DNA from: Erpobdella octoculata | Lineage: Eukaryota > Annelida > Clitellata > Hirudinida > Erpobdellidae | Assembly: GCA_963978895.1 (NCBI GenBank) | Contig: OZ022238.1 | Coordinates: forward strand, 45,994,710 to 46,058,709 | Length of the DNA stretch: 64,000 bases | Direction: 5' to 3' | Shown here: positions 25,601 to 38,631 of the stretch, piece by piece | Layout: each line of letters starts with the position of its first letter | Position numbering within the stretch: position 1 is the first letter of the stretch | Translations under genes and position numbers: made by a program | The notes under the pieces: model-generated | The model's database searches: none | Told to the model about the DNA's origin: nothing | What the model saw: the letters and a program-made list of their open reading frames with translations, nothing else

Positions 25601-28253
25601 ACCTAAGTACTTCCAGTCGTGGATCATAATTTGATCCTTTTAACTTTTCCCTCCTCCTTTCTCCAGGCTTGGGACTGGCTTGCAAAAGCAAGGCGGAGTT
25701 ATTACATGAGTTTGTAATCTTGACATTTAAGTAGTGATTAACGGCTGATAAATTACATAATTGAATTGGATAAGAGATTTAGCCAAAACAGAAATGTCAG
25801 ATTCAGAAAATAATGACGCAATAAATAGGACAATTTTTACTCTAGCCGATAAAGGAACCAATAATATTATTATGTTTACGGGCGATGTAACACAGAAAAA
25901 CTAATTTTTAACACTTCTTTTGCTGATTTGTTGAAAGAAGTAAATTCAGTTGAAACAATGGTGCAAAAAATCAGTATCGTCAATATTCAAACTGGTTAAC
26001 ATAGCAATCGAGATAATTTATAGTCAAGAAGGAAAAATTAGGCTTTTACAAGAAAGGTTACATGGCCAAAAAATCCAAATAAACACTGTACAAGAAAAAC
26101 TGGATTATTCCAAGTTCTCAATAAAATTGAATAGTGGTACTCCATCATATGCAGTAATTGCCGCAAAATGATTGTTTGTTAATGAAAAACAATAAAGGTG
26201 TTATAAAATCAAAAAATCTGACCATAAAAATGGATGGAAAAAGATATAGCTGCCGTTGTGAACATTTTGGAAATTCAAGATACCGGATTGGATAATCAAA
26301 AAATTAGATCAATGACTGAACATTCTAAAAGACTTGAAAAAATCATACCTAATTTTGGGTATATTTCAATTTTCGTAAAATGTAAAGAAAGGTCACTAAG
26401 GAATAAACTGTTGGAAGCAAGGAAAATACCAAATTAAGAGAATTCAAAATTAGTAATGGAACTAAATACATAGTATAACCAAACCTTACAATTGAACAAA
26501 TAAAAATGTATAGTGAAATGTAACTCATGGAAACGCGAAATTGGTTGTCTATGGTCCCATGGACAGCCCAAGAAAATGAAAGGAAGGAGAGATAAAATCA
26601 AATCAAGTTCCTCAGTTACTAAAGTAAAACAAATTAGTTTTGCCAAAAATTTGTACACCAATATTGATTGCATGACAAATTTTAGGAACTAAAAACTAAC
26701 CCCTAAAAACAAAGTTTTTATTATAAATCTTTTATATACGATCCTAGATTTTTATTTTATTTTGAATTTTTGAAGAAATTTTTAAAGTTTTTAAAAAAAT
26801 TTTTTGAATTTTTGAATTTTTTGAAAAACTTAATTATACAATATCCGATCAAACTGAAATTTTGAAAGATTCAATTGTCTCGCAGCCCAAGTCGATGTGC
26901 CAAATTTCAGCTCGATCGGATAAGGGGAAGTGAGTTAATTTTGAGACTCAAAGTTTGTGACCGACAGGAAGACAGACAGACGGGAAGACAATCAAAAATA
27001 ATATAAAGGATTTAAAAATACGTGCATCGGCACAAGATCCTGAAGTGGATCTAATTGTGTTGACTGAAATTAATCCAAAACAAAGGCAATCAGGGGGGCC
27101 AAAAACTTTTCCAGGACAAAAATGCCTATGCACGACCATAAAAGTAATCTAAACCGCTGGTGTGATCTTGATGAAATTTGGCAACACAGGGGAAGAAGTT
27201 AAGAAAGTTTGAACTCCCAATTTCGATCCCCCGGCTTAGAAGGGGCAAAAAACTTTCCAGGCCATCAAAGGTAATTGTGTAATAAAATTCAAATTTAGTT
27301 TACATAACAAGATTTGAAGGTTTCAAACAACTTTTATTAAATCTATTTTACGTTTTATAACCTAAAAGAAGTTAGTATTTGATCTAGGGGGGGGGGGGTA
27401 ACTGAGAGCGAAAGAGTGAGCGAGAAAGCGACAGGGAACGGATAACGACCGGTAGCGAGAGCGCAAGCGGGGAAGGAAACGGAAGCGAAAAAGACAAACA
27501 TTAGAAGAACCATGAGCAACGCCGGGTACCCCGCTAGTAATCTATAATTTGAGAACTCAGTTTTTTGCATTTTTTATTATAACTCTATTAAATATTTACC
27601 ACGCGATTCTAAATACTTGATATGTAAAGCATGCGATAGAAAATTATATGTTTTTATTATAAATTTTTTCTTATAAAAAGATTTATAAATTTTTAAAATT
27701 CATTAAACTTTTATTGAATTTTTAAATATAGATTGACTTATTTTTAAATTGGACCAAGGTTTCGCGAAAGGACTTAAGTACATATACTCAAGTACACCTA
27801 TTGTACTTAAGTACGTACTTAAGTACATATGTACTCAAGTACTCGTCATCATTGGACCAAACAATCTCCCTTTTTATGGTAGTTTCAAATAGATATTAAA
27901 TTATTAACATTATGTTTTTCAGTATTAACTTACATTAATTCCTGGAAGTCAATATCACTGAATTTACGAAACAGTAATTTCTTTATGTCCCATACGCTTT
28001 CATCAACACATCGTTCTTGACACTTATCATATATATCATATATATCCACAATTGAAGAACTTCTTCCTAAAATTGTATGATCTGTATTGTTGCTTACAGC
28101 CACACAAGTTTTTGTTGTTCCAAGATCAATCCCAACAGCGGAACTAAAACAGTAAGTAAACTCGTCATCTTATAATTGTATTCAATTTTACAAAATAATA
28201 TAAACATACCTTGGTGATTTACAATTTGAGTAGATTAAACTCACAGGTTCATC
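22632..28253 (-). CDS. HSP70-family nucleotide-binding-domain-only protein, type 2, copy D
   Basis: Exons in transcription order: 28253-28210, 28143-27934, 24093-23966, 23884-23817, 23736-23624, 23533-23374, 23208-22927 and 22745-22632. All sites are GT...AG and phases match type 1 exactly, giving 373 codons including the stop. Motifs: VGIDLGTTKTCVAV, KKLLFRKFSDID, AVVTVP, REPIAAALA, AVYDFGGGKFEVSI, LVGGITKMPK and AIGASVAARR, then stop. As in type 1, there is no linker or substrate-binding domain. The phosphate-2 glycines are kept, but the usual Thr after GGG is Lys. A stop codon lies in frame just 5' of the first listed exon, so a further upstream exon carrying the ATG must exist if the gene is expressed; I could not identify it. 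Intron 2 is long (24094-27933) and full of repeats. Closest family: mitochondrial HSP70. Confidence 0.8.
25250..25277. repeat. (CATA)n short microsatellite
   Basis: Seven tandem CATA units inside intron 2 of gene D. The homologous site in gene E (about 47268-47283) has only four. Confidence 0.9.
25528..25700 (-). mobile_element. SINE-like or LINE-derived short insertion with 13-bp target duplication
   Basis: Flanked by ATTACATGAGTTT at 25515-25527 and 25701-25713. The homologous site in gene E at about 48022 has one copy and no insert. The insert begins with poly-T, i.e. poly-A at the 3' end on the - strand. Its - strand body starts AACTCCGCCTTGCTTTTGCA and includes AGCCAGTCCCAAGCCTGGAG. No convincing pol III A and B boxes were seen, so a LINE-derived fragment is equally possible. 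Confidence 0.8.
25797..26690 (+). pseudogene. Decayed retroelement ORF1-like sequence (intron of gene D)
   Basis: Broken + strand frames read SDSENNDAIN, then GLDNQKIRSMTEHSKRLEKI, FGYISIFVKCKERSLRNKLLEARK, ISNGTKYIV and PNLTIEQIKMYSEM. The pattern (run-on NKLLEARK, then NGT.I.V.P.LT.EQ..MY.EA) resembles the ORF1 / baculovirus-FP-like nucleic-acid-binding domain of some non-LTR retrotransposons. Several frameshifts and stops. A second copy lies at 48100-48940. The family assignment is tentative. Confidence 0.4.
26880..27535 (-). mobile_element. ACTAGCGGGG repeat module, reverse copy in gene D intron
   Basis: Read on the - strand, it begins ACTAGCGGGGTACCCGGCG at about 27535. It runs through a T/C-rich tract with CGCTTGCGCTCTCGCTACCG and GATCCCCCGG.., and ends near the GACAGACAGACGG motif at 26965. 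Next to that end is a conserved phrase GTGCCAAATTTCAGCTCGAT. Same family as 2309-2640 and 49140-49800. Possibly a non-autonomous Helitron-type element. Confidence 0.45.
27770..27850. repeat. Cluster of GTACTTAAGTAC palindromes
   Basis: About six occurrences of ACTTAAGTAC / ACTCAAGTAC in 75 bp in intron 2 of gene D, repeated at 50035-50115. Such clusters are typical of hAT subterminal regions; read on the other strand the edge is CCAATGATGACGAGTACTTG. No complete element is visible. Confidence 0.6.
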
Positions 28254-29065
28254 CTAATAAATAATGTAAAACATATCACTGGAAAATTAACTTATAAAAA
28301 TTGATTACAACAAGAATCTTTTAAATACAAGAATTCTGAAAAGTTATCGATAAAATTTTTTATGGTTTAGGGCGGCTTTACCGTTCACAGACAATAAAAT
28401 ATTTCTTTTATTTATTAAGTTATTCAACGTGCCTTCTAAAATTTTTCATTAATCCATTTAACAAAATGATAACTAAAGTATTACTATAAACAATGTAAAA
28501 CTATTATTGCATTTAAAGATTGATTTGCATAATTTAACAAATAGTTGTTTTAACCAAAAAATTAATTTCAATTTTCTTCTTAGCTTGTAATTTCATTTCA
28601 ACTAAAACCTGAAGCTTTATCTTTACTAAATAGCGTGAAATTTAAAGCCTTTGCACAAACTAAACAGTTAATAAGTTTGTTGAGGCTATAGTATAACAAA
28701 AATAGATTTTGTTTCTCACCGATTTATAATTTATTCGAAATGAAAAAGAAACAATTTTGTTTAATGAAAAAGACTACAAAACTAACATTTAGGTCATACG
28801 TTGTTGACCAGCTGATTGATCGACTCAAAGACCATGCTGGTCTCCTCAAAAGGAAAGACAGTTTAGTACTGGACAACATAACTAGACTTTAAGAAAGGTC
28901 GATAACGTTCTTTGTCAATTGAATGTTACGCCTTATAACTGCAAATAACCATCGATAAATTATTTACGTTAACCTAATATAATAAATCATTTATATGAAT
29001 AAATGAAAATGAATATTTGTATTACTTATTTATTTATTTACTCATTAACCTAATTAATAAACCTA
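28254..29065 (-). other. 5' region of type 2 gene D (no exon recognised)
   Basis: The missing start exon and promoter should lie here or beyond. It contains a roughly 150-bp dispersed repeat (28735-28890, phrase ACATTTAGGTCATACGTTGTTGACCAGCTGATTGA) also found at 31515-31670, 50930-51080 and 52395-52560. Confidence 0.45.
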
Positions 29066-30193
<1,128 letters not shown>

Positions 30194-30349
30194 GTGTAAA
30201 AAGCTCAGATGATCAACAAAATAAAATAAATCCAGTTTAATGCCAGATTGTTTGTATTTCACAATTGCAATTGCAATTAAAACATTGATGAGCTTTTCTG
30301 TAACACTAATCTCTTTCAGGTTATAATAGGAAGAGTAGAAGTATGACAA

Positions 30350-30800
30350 AAATTAGAAATGTTCTCTTTAGCTGAAATTAGGCCATCAGTCAGGCCGAAT
30401 TTTTGTTAAGGCATCGCCTGCCGCAATTGTGTGGATTAGCTAAATTTAAGTCGAGTTTGTGCTAACTCGATGAAATTTTTTTTAGGGCCCTGCTTGTACA
30501 GCAATAATTTTAAAAGTTTCTATATGATTTTTAAAGTCTGCAAATCTGTGATCAAATTTTTTCACTAATTTTCAATGGCATCAATATAGTCCTCACCACT
30601 CAATAGCGTGTCCACATCCATAAATGTCTTGCATGCTGGAAAATGGCAGAGGTTTTTCTGAGGGACCTAGGCTTTCCATAAAATATTTTTTTTAGAAAAC
30701 GTTCGAACATTATCATAGGCAGAACTGACAGGCTGTTTTTTACCTTTTAAGTTTTTGGATAAGGCAATAAGAAGCAACAGCCTTTTCGTCTAGCTTTTGC
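30350..30800 (-). pseudogene. hAT-like transposase remnant
   Basis: The - strand contains broken frames. EIMQKLDEKAVASYCLIQKLK is followed by AIENLVKKFDHRFADFKNHIETFKII, resembling the region of FAM200/ZBED-type hAT-derived proteins where a ..RF.DFK.....F.. motif follows a capsid-like helical block. Many stops. This stretch is present in the D block but deleted from the E block, where the microsatellite runs directly into the sequence equivalent to 30800. Moderate to low confidence. Confidence 0.35.
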
Positions 30801-33549
30801 ATGATTTCTTGAAAAAAACATGTTGGCTTTTTAGACATGGCGGGGTCTGTGTGAAAATAATTTTTATATTGATATAATAATAGTTTATTTAATTATTATC
30901 TGAGAACTCAGCGTTGTTCGTATTTTTTCAATAAATACCTGACAATTATACTTATTAGCTAGTTTTAAAAATTTTAAAAGTTTTTAAAAGTTTTAATTAT
31001 TTATTTGATTACAAAAAAATTAGTTTTTTTTCTAGAAAATTCAAAATTATTTGCCGAATAACATTGTAGACCAGAAAAGAAATAGGCATTAAATCAAAAC
31101 AATAACTACATTGTAAAGTAACAAGAAAAATTATTTACATTATTTACATTAGAAAACATTTCCAACTAGTTTTAAAATTGAAAAAAAACTTTTTTAATTT
31201 TTGTCGTGATCCACACGGCGGGTCGCACTGGCATTAAACTTCGATATTAAGTGGGCGCTACAAAATATCATCCAGCGGGTCGCGTGTTTGCCACAAATGG
31301 TTTAGACCCTATTAAAGAAACCGCTACTAATTTAAAAAAAATACTTTTTCAGTTGAAACAAACATAAAAAACTTATTACAAACTGGCAGGGTTACCCGGC
31401 GTTTCCCGGGGGTTTTTTTACAGGTTTTCTCGTCGTTTCTTTTATTTGTTTTTTTTCTCTTCTTTATTTTTTTTCCTTGTTTTATTTGTTCACTCTCCTT
31501 GTTAATTTTACAAGAGAAAGAAATGACCAAAAAAGAAAAAGTACAATTTTTTTATTAAAGATATTACAAAACTAACATTTAGGTCGTATTTTGTTGACCA
31601 GCTGATTGACCGACTCCATGCTTGTTTCCTCAAAAGGAAAGATAGTTTAGCACTGTATGTGTCTTAAAACTTTCCTCTTCCTTTAATCTTCTTCCAATAT
31701 ACAGTGGCTCCGAAGCTCGTTCGACCGTGGGGCTACTTTAAAATTTTTTTTCAAATTTTCAAACGTTCAACTGCAAATGAACATCGATATATTATTTAGG
31801 TTAACCTAAGATAATAATTAATTTGTATGAATAACTGCAAATAAATATTTTTATTTATTTATTTAAATAAATGAATAAATAAATAAAAAAGTAATAAACT
31901 TCGGGCAGCTTCAACCAACTCAGCTTCTTCTTTAAATTTTGTTACGCAAATTAAATTTGAATTGTGTTACGCAATAATCCTTTATGTTTGTACATTTGCA
32001 TTATTTCCTGGGATACTTTTAGCCATAAAAAGTAAATATAAACTTTTCTAATACTTTTCCTATCTTGTTGTCATCTTTAAAAACTACTTTCATACCAAAA
32101 GCCGTCCTTAAGTGACGTCATGCTCTTAAGGGAAAAGTCAGAATTTTTGGCGAAGGGGTGCTGGGGAGAATTGAAAAATGTGAATTCACAAAGAAAAATA
32201 AAACTTTTAATTTAAACTTGTCAATTTAAATGTGAAATTTTTTTAATTTTATTAATTTAAATTTTGTTAAATATTTATTTGATAACTTTTTGATCACAAA
32301 ACAATTCTCTTTTATTCACTACTTGTAAATAGCATAAAATGTAAAATGAATGTTAGCTAAAATTGCTGAGACAATAAATTTCTCTGTATATACGTCTATG
32401 TTTTTTATTTTATTTAAGTTTTATTTTTGAAAAACATCAACTCTAAAGATTTTTGTATTTTAATATTTACTTTATTTTTCTAGTCGCTTTTCTCAAAATA
32501 ATTTTCCATTGTCTTAAATTTTTTGAGCTCAATTATGTTTTTAATTTTTAATTAATCAACGAAAAATTATTCATTTAATTTCAGTTTCTAAATGTTCACT
32601 TTTATTTACGTTTTATTTTATTTGTTATCTTATTATTTTAAACTGATTTATCAATGGTCATTAGTCGTTGTAAGTTATAACAGTCAGTTGTCGTAGTAGG
32701 CTATATCGTGTTGTATCGAAGACTTGCGATGTTCCGCAATACTAAACTTTATTCTCTTTTCAGGAAACGATCATGGCCTGTTAATCGATTGATTGGCACG
32801 TTTGCAAAAAACAACTTATATGTTAGTTTTCTTTTGTTTTGTATATTTATTCATTAATAAGTTTCTTAGTTTTCTCATTTCTTATCCTTAAGATATTTAG
32901 ATTTTTTTGGAAAGCTTGCGTTATTCATGATACTCTCGTTAGTTTATTGGGGTCTGTAAAAACTTTTTAAATGTCCCTTTGAATATAATTGAATCAGTTG
33001 AATTATAAAATAAATCAGTTCAAACGTGTTATTAAAAAGATAAATTAATAGCAAAATACATTCTATTTGATTGAACTACTTAAGTTAGTTTTAAAATTTA
33101 CGAAAATAACTAGTTGATATTAACTAAGCACTTAATTCTAATTATTTCAATATTTTGTGTGTTTATTTATGCACATGCATGAAGCACATTGAAAACATTA
33201 TAGTATAGTCGGTGCGGGGTATAACTAAATATTGCATCGGACCTATTACTTTAAGAATCGGACCTATTACGCAACGCACCATACCCATGGTTTGATCCAC
33301 ATTACGTAATAATCCTTGCATTAGACTGAAAGTTGAGCGCTTGTCTTAAAACACCTGGTGTAAAGTGCTAGACTTGAAACAAATCGTCGCACTTTTGAAT
33401 TTTAAGGGATGTTTGTAAAACGCGAACTAAATTGCGAACCACTCACTAAAGAACGAACTTTATTGCGAACCAATGTGTAAAGGCGAACTCAAAGACAAAA
33501 TATATAATACAAACAAATATATAATATATAATAAATTTATTCTAAAATG
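30801..33549 (+). other. Duplicated spacer between unit halves (no gene seen)
   Basis: Matches 51660-54775. It contains an ACCCGGCGTTTCCCGGGG motif at about 31395 and the ACATTTAGG...GACCAGCTGATTGA repeat at 31515-31670, otherwise AT-rich sequence. No coding region supported. Confidence 0.5.
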
Positions 33550-33990
33550 TTATAAAATAAAAATTGCAATTAGAACCAAATAATAAAAATAATTTTCTCC
33601 GTTATTCTTACAAAACCCGCATGTGAATTTCTGTTTCGGAACGGCACCTATACACTCAGAGTGGTACCATCGAGGACACTCGTCACATCCTGTCCAACGA
33701 ATTTTCTTCTCATCTTTTCCATGTTTGTTTATTTTTTTTTGGGAGGAGGAACATTGGAGTTGCACGAATAGCAGATTGTTCCATCAATTTCTTCCGAATT
33801 TGACTCATTTATCGCAGCCATAGCTGCAATGAGGTCTTCATCATCACCCTTGGCTGAAGTTTAAGGCTGTGTATGATCACTGAGTGACAACAGCAACCAG
33901 ATCTGTAATGATGAGTTCTTCAGCATCGCCAGCTGTAGGAATTTCAACATCTGCATGACGTGGTTTTTTCCCCTGCTTTTCGTTCGGGCC
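33550..33990 (-). pseudogene. PHD-finger protein C-terminal remnant
   Basis: On the - strand, one frame reads DDEDLIAAMAAINESNSEEID, then ICYSCNSNVPPPKKK. After a frameshift in an A-rich run it continues as KIRWTGCDECPRWYHSECIG and QKFTCGFC. Together these give the Cys4-His-Cys3 ligand order of a PHD zinc finger, which reads histone tails in chromatin proteins and also occurs at the C-terminus of some transposases. A further stop interrupts the acidic stretch upstream. Copies at 54780-55210 and, truncated, at 350-442. Confidence 0.6.
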
Positions 33991-34153
33991 GTTTCCGAGT
34001 GTTTTTACGCAAATAAATTAAATAGCTAACATTACTGCGACCCATTGTGTAGAAGCAAACCTTAATGGGATCCTTTTTGCATTTTGAAAGGCGAACCACA
34101 TTGGTCACGTGCTTCATTGTTAACCGATCACTGAGCGAGTTCGCGTACAGTTG

Positions 34154-34154
34154 C

Positions 34155-34240
<86 letters not shown>
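34154..34240. repeat. (ATT)n microsatellite
   Basis: Pure trinucleotide run of about 87 bp, orthologous to 3414-3572 and 55357-55510. Confidence 0.95.
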
Positions 34241-34241
<1 letters not shown>

Positions 34242-34936
34242 ACAAAAGGTTTAGTTCCATACACTTATTATTATAGTACATTTGTATACAAACGTTGTTT
34301 TAACAAAAAATTTGTTTCATTTTTTTTTATTGTTAATACAACGTTTTACTCAACTCGTCCAAATAAATCTAACAATCAAAATTTAGACCAATGGTTTTAA
34401 CCTTTTTTTCCGCGCACCTTTTGGATGAACTCAATTTGACCGCAATTCCATACAAAACAAAAATCAAAAAATGTTATTGTCTTGTTTCAAGTTTGTTTGC
34501 TCAATATATTTTTTTGTTTTTCACCAAAGAAAAAAAAGCCAATCTCGCACAAGTAGGTAGTAGCTCAAAATGATGAATGACAACAAACGTTTAGCTCAAG
34601 CTGGATAGCTATCTTGAAAAAATGTGAGACTTTTAACTTCTGGCAATTCGATAAAGAGCTTAGTGAAAAGCAAGGAGGATTGGTTTAAATCTTAGTTAAA
34701 CTAAAATTGCTGTACCGTCACACCAAACTCTTTTTTGCTCAAGAACGTTAATCGTTCGGTTTAAAATTGTCATTTGACAGGACTTTGACACACTTTGACA
34801 CACAAAAAACACTTGGGTCGTTGTGTGTCGTTTAAGGACGTCATTTCAGCAAAATCTGGAGGAGGAAACTTGCTCTCATAGCTCCCCAATTTTCGAAAAC
34901 CCTTTTCCTCCAACAAGAACCTTTGCTAAAATTGAA
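34241..34936 (+). other. Type 1 5' spacer ending at a deletion breakpoint
   Basis: Near-identical to 55510-56209. At 34936 it jumps to the equivalent of 59881, removing the whole type 1 HSP70 gene and about 3.7 kb. The breakpoint carries a 4-base overlap (GATT). Confidence 0.85.
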
Positions 34937-35150
34937 GATTGAACTTACCGATCCGGCGTGTGTCGATAGCGTTTATGTTTTTAGGAAACGACTTAAAACT
35001 CATTTTTTTCTTCGTATGACGAACGGATATTGACCCTTTTTGTTTCTGATGTGTGATTCTGTTCGTTCGTTTATTTTGGCACTGCCGCCTCGTGCTCTGA
35101 GAAATTTTTCTTTTTAGAGAGCACGTTAAATAAATAATAATAATAAATAA
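34937..35150 (+). mobile_element. CR1/L2-like LINE 3' end, truncated by deletion
   Basis: Matches the last part of the LINE at 59364-60092: ELTDPACVDSVYVFRKRLKTHFF, stop, 3' UTR with GAGAGCACGTTAAATAAATAATAAT tail. Its upstream part was lost in the deletion at 34936. Confidence 0.8.
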
Positions 35151-35569
35151 TAAATAAAATACTCAATTTATTCCACACTCGAATGTGGCTGCAGTTTTTG
35201 AAAACGTTATAGTGCCAGTGAAAAAAACTAAATAGAATTTAGTATCAGGTATTCTGAATAGAGCCTGGGATCAATTAACGTTATTTTCTGACTGTCACAA
35301 GCAATAATTCAAATAAAACTTGAAAATAGTTAAGTTTAAACGGTTCAAGTTAATTAGTAATTGTTACAGTTAAATAATGAAATGAAGGAAATCACCACAC
35401 GTGAAGTCCAATGTTACATTTGCTAAATACATGTATAGCTTTTATCAACACAAACCGCATCGTCGCTGGGTGTCTCCTTGAGCAATCATGTGATTTTGGC
35501 CGTCCTATTGAACGCGAAAAATATAAACGCGGTAACTTATATTTTTAGGACGACCAAGTGGAGTGCCAA

Positions 35570-35608
35570 CAGTCAATCTATTAATGCCATACTGACAAAT
35601 GTACGAAG
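35570..35608. repeat. 39-bp VNTR locus, single unit
   Basis: One unit only, identical in sequence to the first unit of 7795-7911. Confidence 0.85.
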
Positions 35609-36185
35609 CAGTCTCAGAACGTTTAAACTGCAGTTTAGTGATGTTTTGTGACCTTGCGTCATTTTTAAAAAAAAGAAAACACATTTATTTATTTAATTTG
35701 CATGTGCTGGCTGTTCAAGTTTTGCATACAAACAACTTTGAATAAATACAAGTTCAATTTTACTGCTATAATTTCGCTGGTTTCTACATTTTTGTTTCTG
35801 CCTGTAATTTATTTATTTACTATGATTTTAAACATAATAATAAATAGGGTCATAGAGACCCACAAAATTAATTGCCCCTGGCCCCGTTCATCCTCTCACA
35901 GACCTGTACGAGACTGTACAAGTTCTTAATAAGAACTTCTTATGATATTAGGGGAAATTGGGCGCGAATTAACAAGATTATTATTTTCAAAAGAACGTGT
36001 ACGGGCAAAATTTGAGGCAAAAAAATCAATGGTAAGTGGTCAAAAATTGATTACAACCTCATGTGATACTGATATGAGCGTAGTAAACATACTTAGAAAC
36101 AACTTGATTGGATTTCTCAATTACCGTTAAACTGATACATATTGACTCTACTACTCTAATATTCGTTGACTTGCCAGTTATCAAC

Positions 36186-36420
36186 GGGATGCGGAAAGTT
36201 CGCCCCCGGCTTTTCCACCGTCTTTTCGCCCCCATCTTTTCGCCCCCGTTTTTACGCCCCCGGGGAAGTTTCGCACCCGGTTTTTCGCCCTTGGGAAAGT
36301 TCGCCCTTGCGCTTTTTGCCCCTGGAAAATTTCGCCCCCGATTTTTCGTCCCCGTTTTTTCGTCCCCATTTTTCGCTCCCGGCATAATTTGCTCCCAGTT
36401 TTTTACCCCCGGTTTTTCGC
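36186..36420. mobile_element. Foldback/MULE-like element, copy 3 (left end only)
   Basis: The left duplication GTTATCAAC is at 36177-36185 and the C-rich array follows. The element is cut at GTTTTTCGCTC, where the sequence jumps to the equivalent of 62907. Its right end and the following 470 bp are deleted. Confidence 0.75.
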
Positions 36421-36689
36421 TCTTAATTTGTTTTTGTTTTCAAACATAAATAATTATTATCCTAAATATTAAAAAAAATTTCCAGAATGCATTGTTTTAA
36501 GGAGTGAGCCTATATTTCAAAATTCAACTCAAGGTTTGCAAACATTCAAGCAAACAAGCAATCGAGACTGGTGGGGAAATTAATAGAAAATAATTCAAAA
36601 TATTGAAAAAATTTACTTTTTCAATTTTTTACTAGACTTTTCTAAGTAGCAGGTGTTCACAATGCTAAATTTTGTAAAAAATCCTTTTA

Positions 36690-37015
36690 TTGGTTCTGGG
36701 GTTAAATAATTACAAGCATTACAAATTTGGGCTGTATATATTAGATCAATATTAGTAGAAATTTGGACGACACTTAACTCATTTTTCTTCAAATGTTTTC
36801 TAAAAGAAGATGTTTCAAAAATTAAAAAAATCTGTTTATTTTTATTGTTGTTAGCAGAGCAAAATAAACATATTTATGGTATCAAGTTTCTTCTGGCAGC
36901 AACAGAAGCTCCAATAGCAAGTATTTCTTGTGGATCAAATTTTTGGTTTGGTGCTCGTCCAAATATTTCTTCAACCATATATTTCTGGCTTTGATAATAG
37001 AAACCTCAAATAAAA
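36690..37015 (-). pseudogene. Decayed 3' tail of a type 2 HSP70 gene, relic 3
   Basis: Same exon 6/exon 8 fusion as relic 1. The fused frame FEVSIIKARN runs straight into the EIFGRAP-encoding stretch out of frame. Confidence 0.72.
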
Positions 37016-37275
37016 GTATTTTAAATAAATTTATTTTCCATCTTTTCTTGTTTTTATACACGTATTTTAAATTTTCTGAGTTATGCATTGAATAACTTTT
37101 ATTGATTGACTTACTAAAACGTGAGTTGCAATGCCTCTGCATATCTCTTTGTTTTAAAAAATCATATGTTGTATAAAAAACGCTAAGGAAGTAAAAAAGA
37201 AAATAACGTGCACAGGCATATAACGCGCTAAGGGGTACGCGGTATGCATAGACTTATATATAAGTCTATGGCGGT

Positions 37276-38391
37276 CAGTGATGGCTAGTAACAAATTACA
37301 AGTAACGAAATTACAGTAACAAATTACTTTTTTCAGTAACAAGTAACGTAACAGATTACTTTTCAAAATTGTAACAAAGTAACAGTAACAAATTACTTTT
37401 TTAAAGTAACTGATTTTTAAAAATTGTTACTTGTTACTTTTCATTTTCAAGCATTGGATCAAGCGTAAGATGGCGCGAGTCTGGACCAATAGGAGCAAAT
37501 TGTGTCACTGGATTCATGATCGCGTTCATTTTAACAACGCGCCATATCAGGGCAAACAAACTTCCTTTTTATTATCGTTTACTCTTTCGGAAACGTTTGC
37601 GTGTTCACAGATCATGGGATCATGGAAGTTAATAAAGAGTTAAATTATGAAAAAAACTGGTAATGAAATTGGATGGGTGCATCAGCTAAAAAAATATTTT
37701 AAAATAACTGAAAATGACGGAAAGAACGTCAATGTGTTGTGTCTACAGTGTCTGTCTAAGAAAGTGTATCTAATTTGTTATATGAGCAAGTGCTTGCTGT
37801 ACAGCAGGTTGAAATGCAGGCTGAACAACAAAATGGTTCAGCTGAGATGCCTCAGCCAGATGATTTTCTTATATTTGACAAATATTATTTGTTACAGATA
37901 CATTTAAGCAAACTGCGGAGGTGGATATGTATCTTAGCGATACTTCTCGTGATATTGAATCATTACTCAAATTTCCATGTATCTTGAAATGGTTCTAAAG
38001 ATATAATACTTCTCTTCCATCAAGTGCTCCTGTTGAACGGCTGATAGTCATTTTCAACGACAACTGCTGCTCAGAGCTAATAAAGCTTTTTGTAGCTCAA
38101 TCAAAGATCTTCATCATTTGACTGATTAGTTATAACTCTTGATTTTTATAATAAAGTTGTGTTCATATTTTAAAAACAAAATAAAGTATCGAGTTATGGG
38201 ATGTTGCATCTGTTTGTAAACAACTTTTTGTAAAGTAACAAAAATGTAATAAGTTACTTTCAAAACCAAAAAGTAACAGTAACAAATTACTTTTGAAAAA
38301 ATGTAACAAGTAACAGTAACAAATTACTTTTGAAAAAATGTAACAAGTAACAGTAACAAATTACAAAAGTAAAGTAACAAACCCATCACTG
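37276..38391 (+). mobile_element. hAT internal-deletion derivative, complete ends, 1.1 kb
   Basis: Left end CAGTGATGGCTAGTAAC, right end ACCCATCACTG. It is flanked by ATGGCGGT (37268-37275) and ATGGTGGT (38392-38399), an 8-bp duplication with one mismatch. The empty site is at 21233-21240. Both subterminal regions are packed with AGTAACAAATTAC-type repeats. Inside, 37665-37770 encodes a BED-finger-like start (VHQLKKYFKI ... VLCLQCLSKK). 37895-38090 encodes hAT C-terminal sequence (DMYLSDTSRDIESLLKFPC, LPSSAPVERL) with stops. The transposase middle is missing, so it is non-autonomous. Confidence 0.88.
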
Positions 38392-38631
38392 ATGGTGGTA
38401 TGTAACAAGTGAAGCAAAAACAAAGTTTTTTAAAAATACACTTTTATATTTTTACTACATAAACAAAAAACATATTAGCATAAACAATAAATAGTTTGAA
38501 AAAATATCACAAATGAGTGTTTATTTAAATTTTGTCCAATCGATCCGAAAATTTATTAGAATGCATTATTAATCAGTTCGGAGGTATGTTTATATTTTTA
38601 AGTCTCTAGCTCATCGGAAAGTTAGTTTAAA

